A DNA stretch of 64,000 nucleotides, taken from Cupriavidus sp. Lineage in GTDB: Bacteria; Pseudomonadota; Gammaproteobacteria; Burkholderiales; Burkholderiaceae. The notes under the pieces are model-generated. The model ran no database searches. It was not told the origin of the DNA and was given only the letters and a program-made list of their open reading frames with translations. The stretch is from positions 124,001 to 188,000 of the forward strand of contig JAPSLP010000007.1 in assembly GCA_031180665.1 (NCBI GenBank), read 5' to 3'. The first letter of the stretch is position 1; every line of letters begins with the position of its first letter. A program made the translations under genes and the position numbers. Below, in pieces: positions 19,659 through 26,326 of this stretch.

Positions 19659-20564
19659 GTGTCCTCTCCCGCTTCCAAAGACCGTTCCACTCTGTTCGCC
19701 GTGCTCGCCCTGATGGGTTCGATGGCCTCGCTGTGCATCGGCACGTCGTTTGCCAAGAGCCTGTTCGATGCGGTCGGCGCGCAGGGCACCACGGCGCTTC
19801 GCGTCGGTTTTTCCGCGCTGATCCTGCTGATCGCATGGCGGCCATGGCGGTGGCCGCTGAAGGGGGCCGATGCCCGTGCCATCGCGCTGTACGGCGCGGC
19901 GCTGGGCGCGACCAATCTGATGTTCTATATGTCGCTGCGAACGGTGCCGCTCGGGCTGGCGATTGCCATCGAGTTCACGGGCCCGCTGGCCGTGGCGATC
20001 GCCTCGTCGCGCCGCGCGATCGATTTCGTCTGGATTGCGTTCGCGGTGGTGGGATTGCTGTTGCTGCTGCCGCTGCGGGAACACGCCAACAATCTCGATC
20101 CGGTCGGCATTGGGTATGCGCTCGCCGCCGGGGTCGGCTGGGCGCTCTACATCATCTTCGGCCAACGCGCGGGCAATGCCCACGGCGGCCAGGCGACCTC
20201 GCTCGGCTTGCTGATGGCTTCGCTGGTGGTATTCCCGTTCGGCCTCGCGCATGCGGGCACGGCGCTGTTCAGCCCGGCGCTGCTGCTGGCCGGGCTGGCC
20301 GTGGGCGTGCTCTCCAGCGCCATCCCCTATTCGCTGGAGATGGTCGCGCTCAAGCGGCTGCCGCGGCGGACCTTCGGCATCCTGCTCAGCATGGAGCCGG
20401 CGATGGGCGCGCTGGCCGGGCTGGTGATGCTGCACGAGCGGTTGAGCGGCACGCAGTGGCTCGCGATCGGCTGCATCATCGTCGCGTCGATCGGCTGCAC
20501 CGCGACGGCCGGTGCGCGCCGGCCGCCCAAGGCGGACGCCCGCGACACCGGCACGGCCGCGTGA
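19659..20564 (+). CDS. EamA/DMT family transporter, RhtA-like exporter
   Basis: This 301-residue protein has ten predicted membrane helices in two EamA repeats. The features [28 protein letters not shown] (named by its ends), [29 protein letters not shown] and the second-half [30 protein letters not shown] match the threonine/homoserine exporter RhtA (295 residues in E. coli). It is therefore probably an amino-acid or small-metabolite exporter. The GTG at 19659 was selected because it gives the family length; no good upstream ATG keeps homology. The gene is convergent with the ene reductase gene and is followed by a strong hairpin. Confidence 0.85.
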   Translation: MSSPASKDRSTLFAVLALMGSMASLCIGTSFAKSLFDAVGAQGTTALRVGFSALILLIAWRPWRWPLKGADARAIALYGAALGATNLMFYMSLRTVPLGLAIAIEFTGPLAVAIASSRRAIDFVWIAFAVVGLLLLLPLREHANNLDPVGIGYALAAGVGWALYIIFGQRAGNAHGGQATSLGLLMASLVVFPFGLAHAGTALFSPALLLAGLAVGVLSSAIPYSLEMVALKRLPRRTFGILLSMEPAMGALAGLVMLHERLSGTQWLAIGCIIVASIGCTATAGARRPPKADARDTGTAA

Positions 20565-20575
20565 CCTACGCTGGC

Positions 20576-20595
20576 GGCCCCGCCGTGGCGGGGCC
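20576..20595. terminator. Hairpin between convergent genes, possible bidirectional terminator
   Basis: GGCCCCG (20576-20582), CCGTGG loop and CGGGGCC (20589-20595) form a seven-pair GC stem between the convergent rhtA-like and ene reductase genes. Only two T residues follow on the + strand, so it may be a processing barrier more than a classic intrinsic terminator. Confidence 0.5.
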
Positions 20596-20605
20596 TTGAT
20601 CACGC

Positions 20606-21703
20606 TCAGGCGACCTTGTAGCGCTCGAGCCAGTGTGCGTAGGGCGCGGGCAGCGTCCAGGCAGCGCGCTCCACACCGAGCGCCTTGGCCGCGTGGTACG
20701 GCCAATGCGGATCGGCCAGATGGGCACGCCCCACCATCACCAGGTCCAGTTGCCGCTGCGCGACGACGCGCTCGGCGAGCTGCGGCGTATCGATGCCCCA
20801 GGCCGACGCCACCGGCAGGCCTGTCTCGCGGCCCACCCGCTCGGCCACCGGCGCGAGGAACGCCGGGCCCCAGGGAATATTGGCCTCCGGCGTCGAAAAG
20901 CCGACGCTGACGCTCAGCATGTCCAATCCTTCCTGCTTGAACCGCTGCGTCAGCGCAATGGCATCGCTCAGCGTTTCCTCGTCGCGCCCGTCGTATTCGA
21001 TCATGCCAAAGCGTGCCGTCAGCGGCAAGCGCTCGGGCCAGACCTTGCGCACCGCCGCCAGCGTCTCGACCAGGAAGCGGCCACGGTTCTCGGCGGAGCC
21101 GCCGTAGGCATCGTCGCGCCGGTTGGAGTGCGGCGAGAAGAAGCTCTGCGCCAGATAGCCATGCGCAAAATGCAATTCGAGCCATTCGAAGCCGAGGTTG
21201 CGTGCCCGTTCGGCGGCGGCGACGAAATCGGCGCGGACACGCGCGATATCGTCGAGCGTCATCGCGCGCGGCACCTTGGGCAGGCCGGCACCGTAGGCAA
21301 TGGCCGAAGGCGCGATGGTCTGCCAGCCGCGCGGGTCGCCTTCGGCAATGTGGTCGTCGCCCTCCCACGGCCGGTTCGCGCTGGCCTTGCGACCCGCGTG
21401 GCCGATCTGGATGCCGGGCACCGCGCCCGCTGCCTTGATGGCGTCCACCGCCGGAGCCAATGCTTCGGCCTGCCGGTCGTTCCACAGGCCAGCGCATCCC
21501 GGCGTAATGCGGCCCTCCGGCGAAACGGCGGTCGCCTCGGCGATCACCAGTCCGGCGCCGCCGCGGGCGATGCCGGCCAGATGGACCTTGTGCCAGTCGT
21601 TGATGACACCGTCTTCGGCGACGTACTGGCACATCGGCGGCACCGCGATACGGTTGCGCAGCGTGACATCTTTCAGTTGGAACGGTTGGAACAGCGCGGA
21701 CAT
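20606..21703 (-). CDS. NADH:flavin oxidoreductase, Old Yellow Enzyme of the YqjM/thermophilic-like class
   Basis: This 365-residue FMN-dependent ene reductase reduces activated C=C bonds of enals, enones and maleimides. It has the YqjM-class N-terminus with the redox-tuning Cys in PPMCQYVAEDG, the substrate-anion-binding His pair in ELHFAHGYLAQSFF, the family block SPHSNRRDDAYGGSAENRGRF, and the C-terminal phosphate site MVGRAHLADP. A related enzyme, RmER, is known from Cupriavidus (Ralstonia) metallidurans. The gene lies 69 bases downstream of the DJ-1/PfpI gene and is probably co-transcribed with it from the promoter carrying the 22532-22551 operator. It would serve as the electrophile-detoxifying enzyme of this unit. 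Confidence 0.93.
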   Translation of the reverse strand: MSALFQPFQLKDVTLRNRIAVPPMCQYVAEDGVINDWHKVHLAGIARGGAGLVIAEATAVSPEGRITPGCAGLWNDRQAEALAPAVDAIKAAGAVPGIQIGHAGRKASANRPWEGDDHIAEGDPRGWQTIAPSAIAYGAGLPKVPRAMTLDDIARVRADFVAAAERARNLGFEWLELHFAHGYLAQSFFSPHSNRRDDAYGGSAENRGRFLVETLAAVRKVWPERLPLTARFGMIEYDGRDEETLSDAIALTQRFKQEGLDMLSVSVGFSTPEANIPWGPAFLAPVAERVGRETGLPVASAWGIDTPQLAERVVAQRQLDLVMVGRAHLADPHWPYHAAKALGVERAAWTLPAPYAHWLERYKVA

Positions 21704-21772
21704 CTATTGTTTTCCTTCAGTGAGATCGAAACAGGAGTGGCTCGAGCAAGGAGCCGCAGACACGAAGCGGGC

Positions 21773-22462
21773 TCAATGGCCGCGTGCCGCCAGGGCGCCG
21801 AGCAGCGCGTGGGCGACCGGCTCCGACGAGGCCGGATTCTGGCCGGTGATCAGCAGCCCGTCGGTGACGGCGTGCGGCTGCCAGTCGGCGGCCTTTTCAT
21901 AACGGCCGCCATTGGCCTTCAGTGCGTCCTCGACCAGGAACGGCACCACGTCGGTCAGGCCGACCGCCGCCTCCTCGGTATTCGCGAAACCCGTCACGGC
22001 CTTGCCCTGGACCAGCGGCTTGCCGTCCGGTCCCTTGACGTGGCGCAGCACGCCCGGCGCGTGGCACACCGCCGCGACGGGCTTGCCGGTGGCGATGGCA
22101 CGTTCGATCAGCGCGATCGAGTGCCGGTCTTCGGCGAGGTCCCACAGCGGCCCGTGGCCGCCGGGATAGAACACGGCGTCGAAATCGTCGATCGACACCT
22201 CGGCCAGCTTGCGCGTCGACGCGAGCGCGGCGCGCGCCTGGGCATCGGCCTCGAAGCGCCGGGTGGCGTCGGTCTGCGAGGCGGGGTCGCTGCTCTTGGG
22301 ATCGAGCGGCGGCTGCCCGCCCTGCGGCGAGGCCAGCGTGATATCCACGCCCTGGTCGCGGAACACGTAGTACGGCGCCGCCAGCTCCTCGAGCCAGAAG
22401 CCGGTCTTCTGGCCGGTGTCGCCCAGGCGGTCGTGCGAAGTCAATACGATCAGCAGTTTCAT
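21773..22462 (-). CDS. DJ-1/PfpI superfamily protein (type 1 glutamine amidotransferase-like, Hsp31/HchA-like)
   Basis: This 229-residue protein has the DJ-1/PfpI fold with the nucleophile elbow PVAAVCHAPGVL (Cys about residue 128), a preceding YPGGHGPLWDLAE loop carrying the conserved Glu/His region, and C-terminal DGLLITGQNPASSEPVA. This subgroup includes glyoxalase III or Hsp31-like proteins that act on methylglyoxal and other electrophiles. Its ribosome site GAGGA precedes the ATG. It is the first gene after the NemR-type operator (22532-22551) and is followed by the ene reductase gene. The context supports a role in reactive-carbonyl defence. Confidence 0.88.
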   Translation of the reverse strand: MKLLIVLTSHDRLGDTGQKTGFWLEELAAPYYVFRDQGVDITLASPQGGQPPLDPKSSDPASQTDATRRFEADAQARAALASTRKLAEVSIDDFDAVFYPGGHGPLWDLAEDRHSIALIERAIATGKPVAAVCHAPGVLRHVKGPDGKPLVQGKAVTGFANTEEAAVGLTDVVPFLVEDALKANGGRYEKAADWQPHAVTDGLLITGQNPASSEPVAHALLGALAARGH

Positions 22463-22490
22463 GATGGGATCCTCGTCGGTTCGGTGAAAC

Positions 22491-22520
22491 GGAGGTAACT
22501 GGAACGGAGGTAACTGGAAC
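22491..22520. repeat. 15-bp tandem duplication in the leader of the PfpI gene
   Basis: Two perfect copies of GGAGGTAACTGGAAC (22491-22505, 22506-22520) plus a partial third lie in the predicted 5' leader. On the coding strand they read as GTTCCAGTTACCTCC, so they do not act as ribosome sites. Confidence 0.85.
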
Positions 22521-22531
22521 GGAGACGGCGG

Positions 22532-22551
22532 AATTAGACCGGTCGTCTAGT
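22532..22551. promoter_or_regulatory. NemR-like operator 1 (upstream of PfpI-ene reductase genes)
   Basis: AATTAGACCGGTCGTCTAGT contains the inverted repeat TAGAC-N5-GTCTA around a GACCGGTC core. The same sequence recurs at 23246-23265 before the repressor gene. On the minus strand it lies between a TTGGCT -35 and a TCTAAT -10 spaced by 18 bases, so a bound repressor would block transcription of the PfpI and ene reductase genes. Confidence 0.85.
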
Positions 22552-22560
22552 AACAAAGCC

Positions 22561-22589
22561 AAAAAAAGCGACGCGCTTTTCGGCGTCGC
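22561..22589 (-). terminator. Rho-independent terminator of the TetR/NemR-like gene
   Basis: Read on the minus strand, GCGACGC, an eight-base loop and GCGTCGC are followed by seven T residues. A second hairpin (CCGGCGG-ACAA-CCGCCGG, 22592-22609) lies just upstream. Together they should end the repressor transcript before the PfpI promoter, so the two units are expressed separately. Confidence 0.85.
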
Positions 22590-22630
22590 CACCGGCGGTT
22601 GTCCGCCGGCCCTGCTCTTCTACGACAGCT

Positions 22631-23227
22631 TCAACGATTCAGCTTCAACAATTGCCGCGTCGCCGCCATCGCCAGCGCAAATGGCTGGCCGTCCTGCCGG
22701 AACTTCCCCAGCAGCGTGGCGCCGAGCCACAACTGGTACAGCGTCGTCGCCAGCGCATGCGGGTCGTCGATCTCCCGCAGCGAGCCGTCGCGCAAAGCCG
22801 CCTCGATACAAGCCGCTAGCCGCTGCACGATCTGCCCGGTGCCGCGCTCGAGCGCGCCGCGCATCGCCTGCGACAGGTCGCAGACCTCGGCCCCGAGCTT
22901 GACCGCCAGGCACTTGCCCTCGGGATCCTCGGTGCCTTGCGCGTTCTGCCATTCGGTCCAGTAACGCAACAGCCGCTGCCCGTGATCGCCCTGACCGCGC
23001 ACCAGCATCTGTTCGAGGTGGGCCAGATAGTCGGCGAAATATGCTTCGAGCAGCGCCTCGCCGAACGCTTCCTTGGAGCCGAAATAGTGATAGAAGGACC
23101 CCTTCGGCACGCCGGCCGCTTGCAGGATCTCGTTCAGCCCCACCGCCGAAAAGCCCTTGCGGAGCATGATCGGCTTGGCCGTGTCGAGGATGTGCTGGCG
23201 GACGTCAGCGGTGGTGGAGGTAGCCAT
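22631..23227 (-). CDS. TetR family regulator, NemR-like
   Basis: This 198-residue repressor has an N-terminal HTH (ILQAAGVPKGSFYHYFGSKEAFG, described by its ends) and a C-terminal ligand domain whose block GKCLAVKLGAEVCDLSQAMR closely mirrors that of E. coli NemR. The first Cys of that block (about residue 105) aligns with the redox-sensing Cys106 of NemR, which responds to electrophiles and hypochlorous acid. The operator at 23246-23265 overlaps its probable promoter (-10 TATCAT at 23236-23241 on the minus strand), which indicates autorepression. The same operator controls the adjacent PfpI-ene reductase unit. In E. coli, NemR controls nemA (also an Old Yellow Enzyme) and gloA. Confidence 0.9.
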   Translation of the reverse strand: MATSTTADVRQHILDTAKPIMLRKGFSAVGLNEILQAAGVPKGSFYHYFGSKEAFGEALLEAYFADYLAHLEQMLVRGQGDHGQRLLRYWTEWQNAQGTEDPEGKCLAVKLGAEVCDLSQAMRGALERGTGQIVQRLAACIEAALRDGSLREIDDPHALATTLYQLWLGATLLGKFRQDGQPFALAMAATRQLLKLNR

Positions 23228-23245
23228 GGGGTGGCATGATAGCAG

Positions 23246-23265
23246 AATTAGACCGGTCGTCTAGT
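23246..23265. promoter_or_regulatory. NemR-like operator 2 (autoregulatory)
   Basis: AATTAGACCGGTCGTCTAGT is identical over 20 bases to 22532-22551, and the preceding G is also shared. It starts 19 bases upstream of the regulator's ATG, overlapping the region just upstream of a TATCAT -10. Confidence 0.85.
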
Positions 23266-23373
23266 GGCTGGACGGCATGGCGTTGGGCCGGCTCAGAAGA
23301 TTCTCATAAGGCGCTTCGGCATACGGAAATCGGATGCCGCCGCACTTGCCGTCCCTGGAAACAGGGGCCTCTC

Positions 23374-24102
23374 ATGAGAAAGCTGGAACTTGACAGCCTG
23401 CAGGCAGAGCTATCGACCCTCGATGCACGGCTGGCCCGGCGGACGGAGAAAGAGGACCCGCCAGGCTGGCTGCAACTGACCCACCGCAGGGCAGACGTTG
23501 CGGCGCGGCTCGCGCGAATGGAGTCTGATTTGCCCGCCAATGCCGAAGTTGCGGTCTTCTTTGGCGCAACACCCGTAGTGGGATCCCGTGGAATTCGAGC
23601 TGACTTCGCCGCCGATGCCATCAGCCACGATCAGGAACTCGACACCAGGCGCATGGCCAGCCAAGCCACCGTGATCGATGAAACGGTGATCCGGCGGGAG
23701 GGTGTGCTCTTTCTCGTTCCCGACGCACGCCGGTTCGAGCTGCATCCCACCGCTGGGCCCGTGCTCAAGGGAATCGTTGCCCCCAATGTCATCCAACGAA
23801 ATGGACAAGACGAACATCCCGGTGCCCTCGATGCTGCCGACATCGTAGGAAAGCGCTGGTTGGTAGAACTGCATGAAAAGACCGTCAAGCAAGGAAGTGG
23901 CAAGTCGCGGGCTTCGTACACCTTGCTTCGGTTTATCGAATTCAATAGTGTGGCCAGGCATCGTCATCGCGCACGCCGATGGTGGCGTTCTCAGCGGAGA
24001 TCAGCCATTCGGGTTAATCTGTCGCGCACCGTTTTGCGCCGTACGACCGGCCTCATTGCAGATCAGATCGTCTCCCGGATAGCTTCATGCCCCAACCCCT
24101 GA
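23374..24102 (+). CDS. Hypothetical protein, possibly an eroded or internally deleted gene
   Basis: The 242-codon frame starts MRKLELDSLQAEL. The first 60 residues are a charged, coiled-coil-like helix, followed by AEVAVFFGATPVVGSRGIRADFAADA, which recalls a family of larger bacterial hypothetical proteins with a PV.GSRGI block. A C-terminal piece, RWLVELHEKTVKQGSGKSRASYTLLRFIE, looks like the end of such a protein. The roughly 50 remaining residues are Arg-rich and unlike a folded domain, suggesting a lost stop or frameshift. Base composition is visibly lower in GC than the neighbours. The frame overlaps the next gene by 16 bases, which is also unlike a real 3' end. The function is unknown. 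Confidence 0.45.
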   Translation: MRKLELDSLQAELSTLDARLARRTEKEDPPGWLQLTHRRADVAARLARMESDLPANAEVAVFFGATPVVGSRGIRADFAADAISHDQELDTRRMASQATVIDETVIRREGVLFLVPDARRFELHPTAGPVLKGIVAPNVIQRNGQDEHPGALDAADIVGKRWLVELHEKTVKQGSGKSRASYTLLRFIEFNSVARHRHRARRWWRSQRRSAIRVNLSRTVLRRTTGLIADQIVSRIASCPNP

Positions 24103-24728
24103 AAATCGACTTCGTCTCCGACATCGCCTGCCCCTGGTGCGCGATCGGCCTGTCCTCGCTGCAACTGGCGCTGTCGCGCCTCGGCGATGAGGTCGATGCC
24201 CAGGTCGTGCTGCACCCGTTCGAACTGAACCCCGACATGGGGCCGGACGGCGAGGCCATCGTCGACTATCTCGGCAAGAAGTACGGCCGCACGCCAGCAC
24301 AGATCACGCAGACGCAGGCAATGATCCGCGAGCGCGGCGCCGACGTCGGGTTTTCGTTCGGTCCGCGGGAACGCGTGTACAACACCTTCGATGCGCACCG
24401 CCTGCTGCATTGGGCACGGCTTGAAGGCAGACAGTTGCCGCTGAAGCTGGCGCTGCTGCGGGCCTATCACGGCGAGGGCCAGGATCCGAGCGACCGCGAG
24501 GTGCTGGTGCAGGCCGCACAGTCGGCCGGCCTCGATGCCGCCGCGGCCCGGCGCGTGCTGGATAGCGGCGACTATGCCGACGAGGTCCGCGCTGAAGAAC
24601 GGGAATACCAGTCGATGGGGATCCAGTCGGTGCCCTCGATCATCTTCAACGATCGCTATCTGGTCACCGGCGGACAGCCGGCGGAAGCGTTCGAACAGGC
24701 AATCCGGCAGATCCTCGCCGAAGGCTGA
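24087..24728 (+). CDS. DsbA family oxidoreductase, FrnE-like
   Basis: This 213-residue cytoplasmic thioredoxin-fold protein begins LKIDFVSDIACPWCAIG, with the redox motif CPWC at about residues 16-19 and no signal peptide. It carries FrnE-type features: the helical insert with RVYNTFDAHRLLHWA, and the cis-Pro loop IQSVPSIIFNDRYLVTGGQP. FrnE-like proteins act as disulfide oxidoreductases or isomerases linked to oxidative stress. The ATG at 24087 overlaps the end of the questionable upstream frame. The gene is convergent with the GNAT gene 21 bases away. Confidence 0.9.
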   Translation: MPQPLKIDFVSDIACPWCAIGLSSLQLALSRLGDEVDAQVVLHPFELNPDMGPDGEAIVDYLGKKYGRTPAQITQTQAMIRERGADVGFSFGPRERVYNTFDAHRLLHWARLEGRQLPLKLALLRAYHGEGQDPSDREVLVQAAQSAGLDAAAARRVLDSGDYADEVRAEEREYQSMGIQSVPSIIFNDRYLVTGGQPAEAFEQAIRQILAEG

Positions 24729-24749
24729 GCGCCGCGCCGCCGCCGCGGC

Positions 24750-25379
24750 TCAGCGCATCGCGAACCAGTCCTCCGGCAGCCACTCGGTGGCTTGCCGGGC
24801 CGGCGCCAGCGTCAGCGTGGCCTCGTGCAGCAGGGCGTCGCCCGGATGCCGGCGCACGGAGAACCCGTGCTCGCGCAGGATCGCCAGCATGCGGCGGTTC
24901 TCGCTCAACACTTCGCCACGCAAGGCCCGCAGGCGTTGCGTGCGGGCGCCCTGCACCAGGGTCTGCACCAGCCGGCGCCCGATGCCGCGCCCCTGCCAGC
25001 GGTCGGTCACGACCAACGCCAATTCGGCGACGCCTCCTTCACCAGCGACGTATTCCCCGTTGGCGACGATCCGTTCTTCGGCCCCGTCGGTCTCGTCCCG
25101 CGTGGTCAGCACCAGGGCACAGCGGCTGCGGACGAATCGCGCGATGAAATCGTCGGAGACGAGGCCACCGGTCAGAAACCGGTAGTAGCGGCTTTCGCGC
25201 GACAGCCGGTCGACGAAGGCACGCTGGCGCGCAAAGTCGTCCGGCCGCACGGCGCGCGCGGTCAAGGTCTGCCCGCCATTGAGGGCCCAGGTCTGCGGGA
25301 AGTCGCCAAACGCCAGGGGCTGGGCAAACAGGAAGGGGGCGAGTTCGGCGGCACGCAAGACGGCGGGCATGACTGGCAT
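24750..25379 (-). CDS. GNAT family N-acetyltransferase
   Basis: This 209-residue protein has the acetyl-CoA binding motif LALVVTDRWQGRGIGRRLVQTL in the C-terminal half (RWQGRGIG is the pyrophosphate loop). The N-terminal third, with LTARAVRPDDFARQRAFVDRLSRESRYYRF, matches the stand-alone acetyltransferase domain seen in Pat-type protein acetyltransferases. Start choice is open: ATG 25379 touches the inverted repeat, whereas ATG 25370 has AGGA eight bases upstream. It is divergent from the HxlR regulator gene and shares its control region, so it is likely the regulated target. Confidence 0.85.
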   Translation of the reverse strand: MPVMPAVLRAAELAPFLFAQPLAFGDFPQTWALNGGQTLTARAVRPDDFARQRAFVDRLSRESRYYRFLTGGLVSDDFIARFVRSRCALVLTTRDETDGAEERIVANGEYVAGEGGVAELALVVTDRWQGRGIGRRLVQTLVQGARTQRLRALRGEVLSENRRMLAILREHGFSVRRHPGDALLHEATLTLAPARQATEWLPEDWFAMR

Positions 25380-25381
25380 CC

Positions 25382-25452
25382 TGACTTCATTTATCGTAGC
25401 CAGAGTATAGGCGGTAACCTGACTTTTGCAAATGAAGTCAGCCTGCTATGCT
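25382..25452. promoter_or_regulatory. Divergent overlapping promoters with 11-bp inverted operator arms
   Basis: TGACTTCATTT (25382-25392) and AAATGAAGTCA (25430-25440) are perfect inverted arms. A third half-site, TGACTT, lies at 25420-25425. Between them the palindromic TTGCAA (25426-25431) can serve as -35 for both directions: with TATGCT (25447-25452) toward hxlR after 15 bases, and with TATACT (complement of 25404-25409) toward the GNAT gene after 16 bases. The hxlR transcript would begin at or next to its ATG. Confidence 0.7.
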
Positions 25453-25458
25453 TCGGCC

Positions 25459-26031
25459 ATGGAACTGACCCCCGAAGACCTCCGTCATTGCTCGATCGCC
25501 GGCACGCTTTCGCTGATCGGCGAGAAGTGGTCGATCCTGATCCTGCGCGACGTGCTGAACGGCGTTGGCCGCTTCGACGACCTGCTCGGGCGGCTGCAAT
25601 GTTCCCCGGCGGTGTTGTCGGCGCGGCTGAAGACCCTGACCGAGGCCGGCCTGCTGCGCCGGGTCGGCTACCGTGAGCCCGGAGAGCGGGAGCGCTTCGC
25701 CTATCGGCCGACCCTCGCCGCGGTCGAGCTGTTGCCGGTGCTGATCGGGCTGATGCAGTGGGGCGACCGCCATCTGAAGGATGGCTGCGGGCTGATGGAG
25801 GTGCGTTCGGCCAGCAGCGGGCTCAAGGTCCACGCCGCCCTGCTCGATGAGGCGGGCAACGAAGTACCGCCGAACCAGCTGAAGGTGGTGCGCGCTCGCT
25901 ATCCCCACGCTGCCGCGGCATCGGAGAACGGCGTCCGCTCCGAGCCATCGCCTTCCGGGGCCACGGGGGCCACTGAGGCCACTGAGGCCACTGAGCGCTC
26001 CAGCGCTGCGGGCCCCTCCCGCACCGACTGA
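25459..26031 (+). CDS. HxlR family transcriptional regulator
   Basis: This 190-residue winged-helix regulator has the HxlR domain in residues 8-105: HCSIAGTLSLIGEKWSILILRDVL, then RFDDLLGRLQCSPAVLSARLKTLTEAGLLRR. HxlR proteins bind inverted repeats as dimers and often sense quinones or aldehydes. A Cys lies at residue 9, the position expected for family sensing Cys, and another in the HTH. The C-terminal 50 residues are low complexity and end in a tandem Ala-Thr-Glu repeat produced by a 9-bp DNA repeat. I chose the ATG at 25459, the conserved start. It is divergent from the GNAT gene. Confidence 0.88.
   Translation: MELTPEDLRHCSIAGTLSLIGEKWSILILRDVLNGVGRFDDLLGRLQCSPAVLSARLKTLTEAGLLRRVGYREPGERERFAYRPTLAAVELLPVLIGLMQWGDRHLKDGCGLMEVRSASSGLKVHAALLDEAGNEVPPNQLKVVRARYPHAAAASENGVRSEPSPSGATGATEATEATERSSAAGPSRTD
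25959..25994 (+). repeat. 9-bp tandem repeat in the 3' end of hxlR
   Basis: Three perfect GGCCACTGA copies (25968-25994) preceded by a degenerate copy encode the ATEATE-type tail of the regulator. The unit keeps frame when copy number changes. Confidence 0.85.
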
Positions 26032-26060
26032 ACGGCCGCACCGCCGCCGCGCATTGCGGC

Positions 26061-26075
26061 GCACCATCGTCGTGC
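26061..26075. promoter_or_regulatory. Candidate NtrC binding site upstream of the nitrate assimilation operon
   Basis: GCACC-ATCGT-CGTGC matches the NtrC dyad GCACC-N5-GGTGC with one mismatch. It lies about 110-125 bases upstream of the start expected from the sigma-54 promoter, a normal enhancer distance. A single site and one mismatch keep this tentative. Confidence 0.5.
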
Positions 26076-26158
26076 CGCCTCGCCCCAACAGCGCGCATCA
26101 GGTGGCTGTTGCCGCGCTGCGGCAGCGCAGTTTCCGCATCCCACAGCACAAAACGCCC

Positions 26159-26174
26159 TGGCATGCCGCTTGCT
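26159..26174 (+). promoter_or_regulatory. Sigma-54 promoter of the nitrate assimilation operon
   Basis: TGGCATGCCGCTTGCT matches the consensus TGGCAC-N5-TTGCW at all but one defined position and has the invariant GG-N10-GC spacing. Transcription would start near 26185, immediately before the first hexaloop hairpin. Confidence 0.78.
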
Positions 26175-26187
26175 GAATTGTGACGCG

Positions 26188-26264
26188 AGCGGACCAACGG
26201 CGGCCCGCTCCAGACACACAGGGCGTCGGCGGTCTTCACCGCCGGCGTCAGGACAACGGCGTCC
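26188..26264 (+). ncRNA. ANTAR-type dual hexaloop leader (NasT/NasR-like antitermination target)
   Basis: Hairpin P1 pairs AGCGG-A-CC (26188-26195) with GG-C-CCGCT (26202-26209) around the hexaloop AACGGC (26196-26201), with one A.C mismatch. Hairpin P2 pairs GGAC (26251-26254) with GTCC (26261-26264) around an identical AACGGC loop. Both loops have A at position 1 and G at position 4, the signature recognised by ANTAR antiterminators. Between them a third hairpin, CGGCGGT-CTTC-ACCGCCG (26227-26244), fills the linker. P2 overlaps the 5' arm of the following terminator, so binding of the regulator would allow read-through into the nitrate genes. No nasT or nasS gene is in the window. Confidence 0.85.
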
Positions 26265-26317
26265 CCTGAACCGATCGCATTGCCCGCATCGGCTCTCGGG
26301 ACGCCTTTTGTTTTCTT
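26258..26317 (+). terminator. Intrinsic terminator (attenuator) in the nitrate operon leader
   Basis: GGCGTCCC (26258-26265) pairs perfectly with GGGACGCC (26298-26305), followed by TTTTGTTTTCTT. An inner CCGAT/ATCGG stem strengthens it. The 5' arm includes half of the P2 loop and its 3' arm, so terminator and P2 exclude each other. It ends 9 bases before the first coding ATG. Confidence 0.88.
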
Positions 26318-26326
26318 GGAGCCAGC

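Noticed and set aside
23410..23967. A 185-codon minus-strand frame opposite the questionable gene at 23374
   Set aside because: It lacks family features and a ribosome site. The + strand frame has a plausible coiled-coil and conserved-looking blocks.
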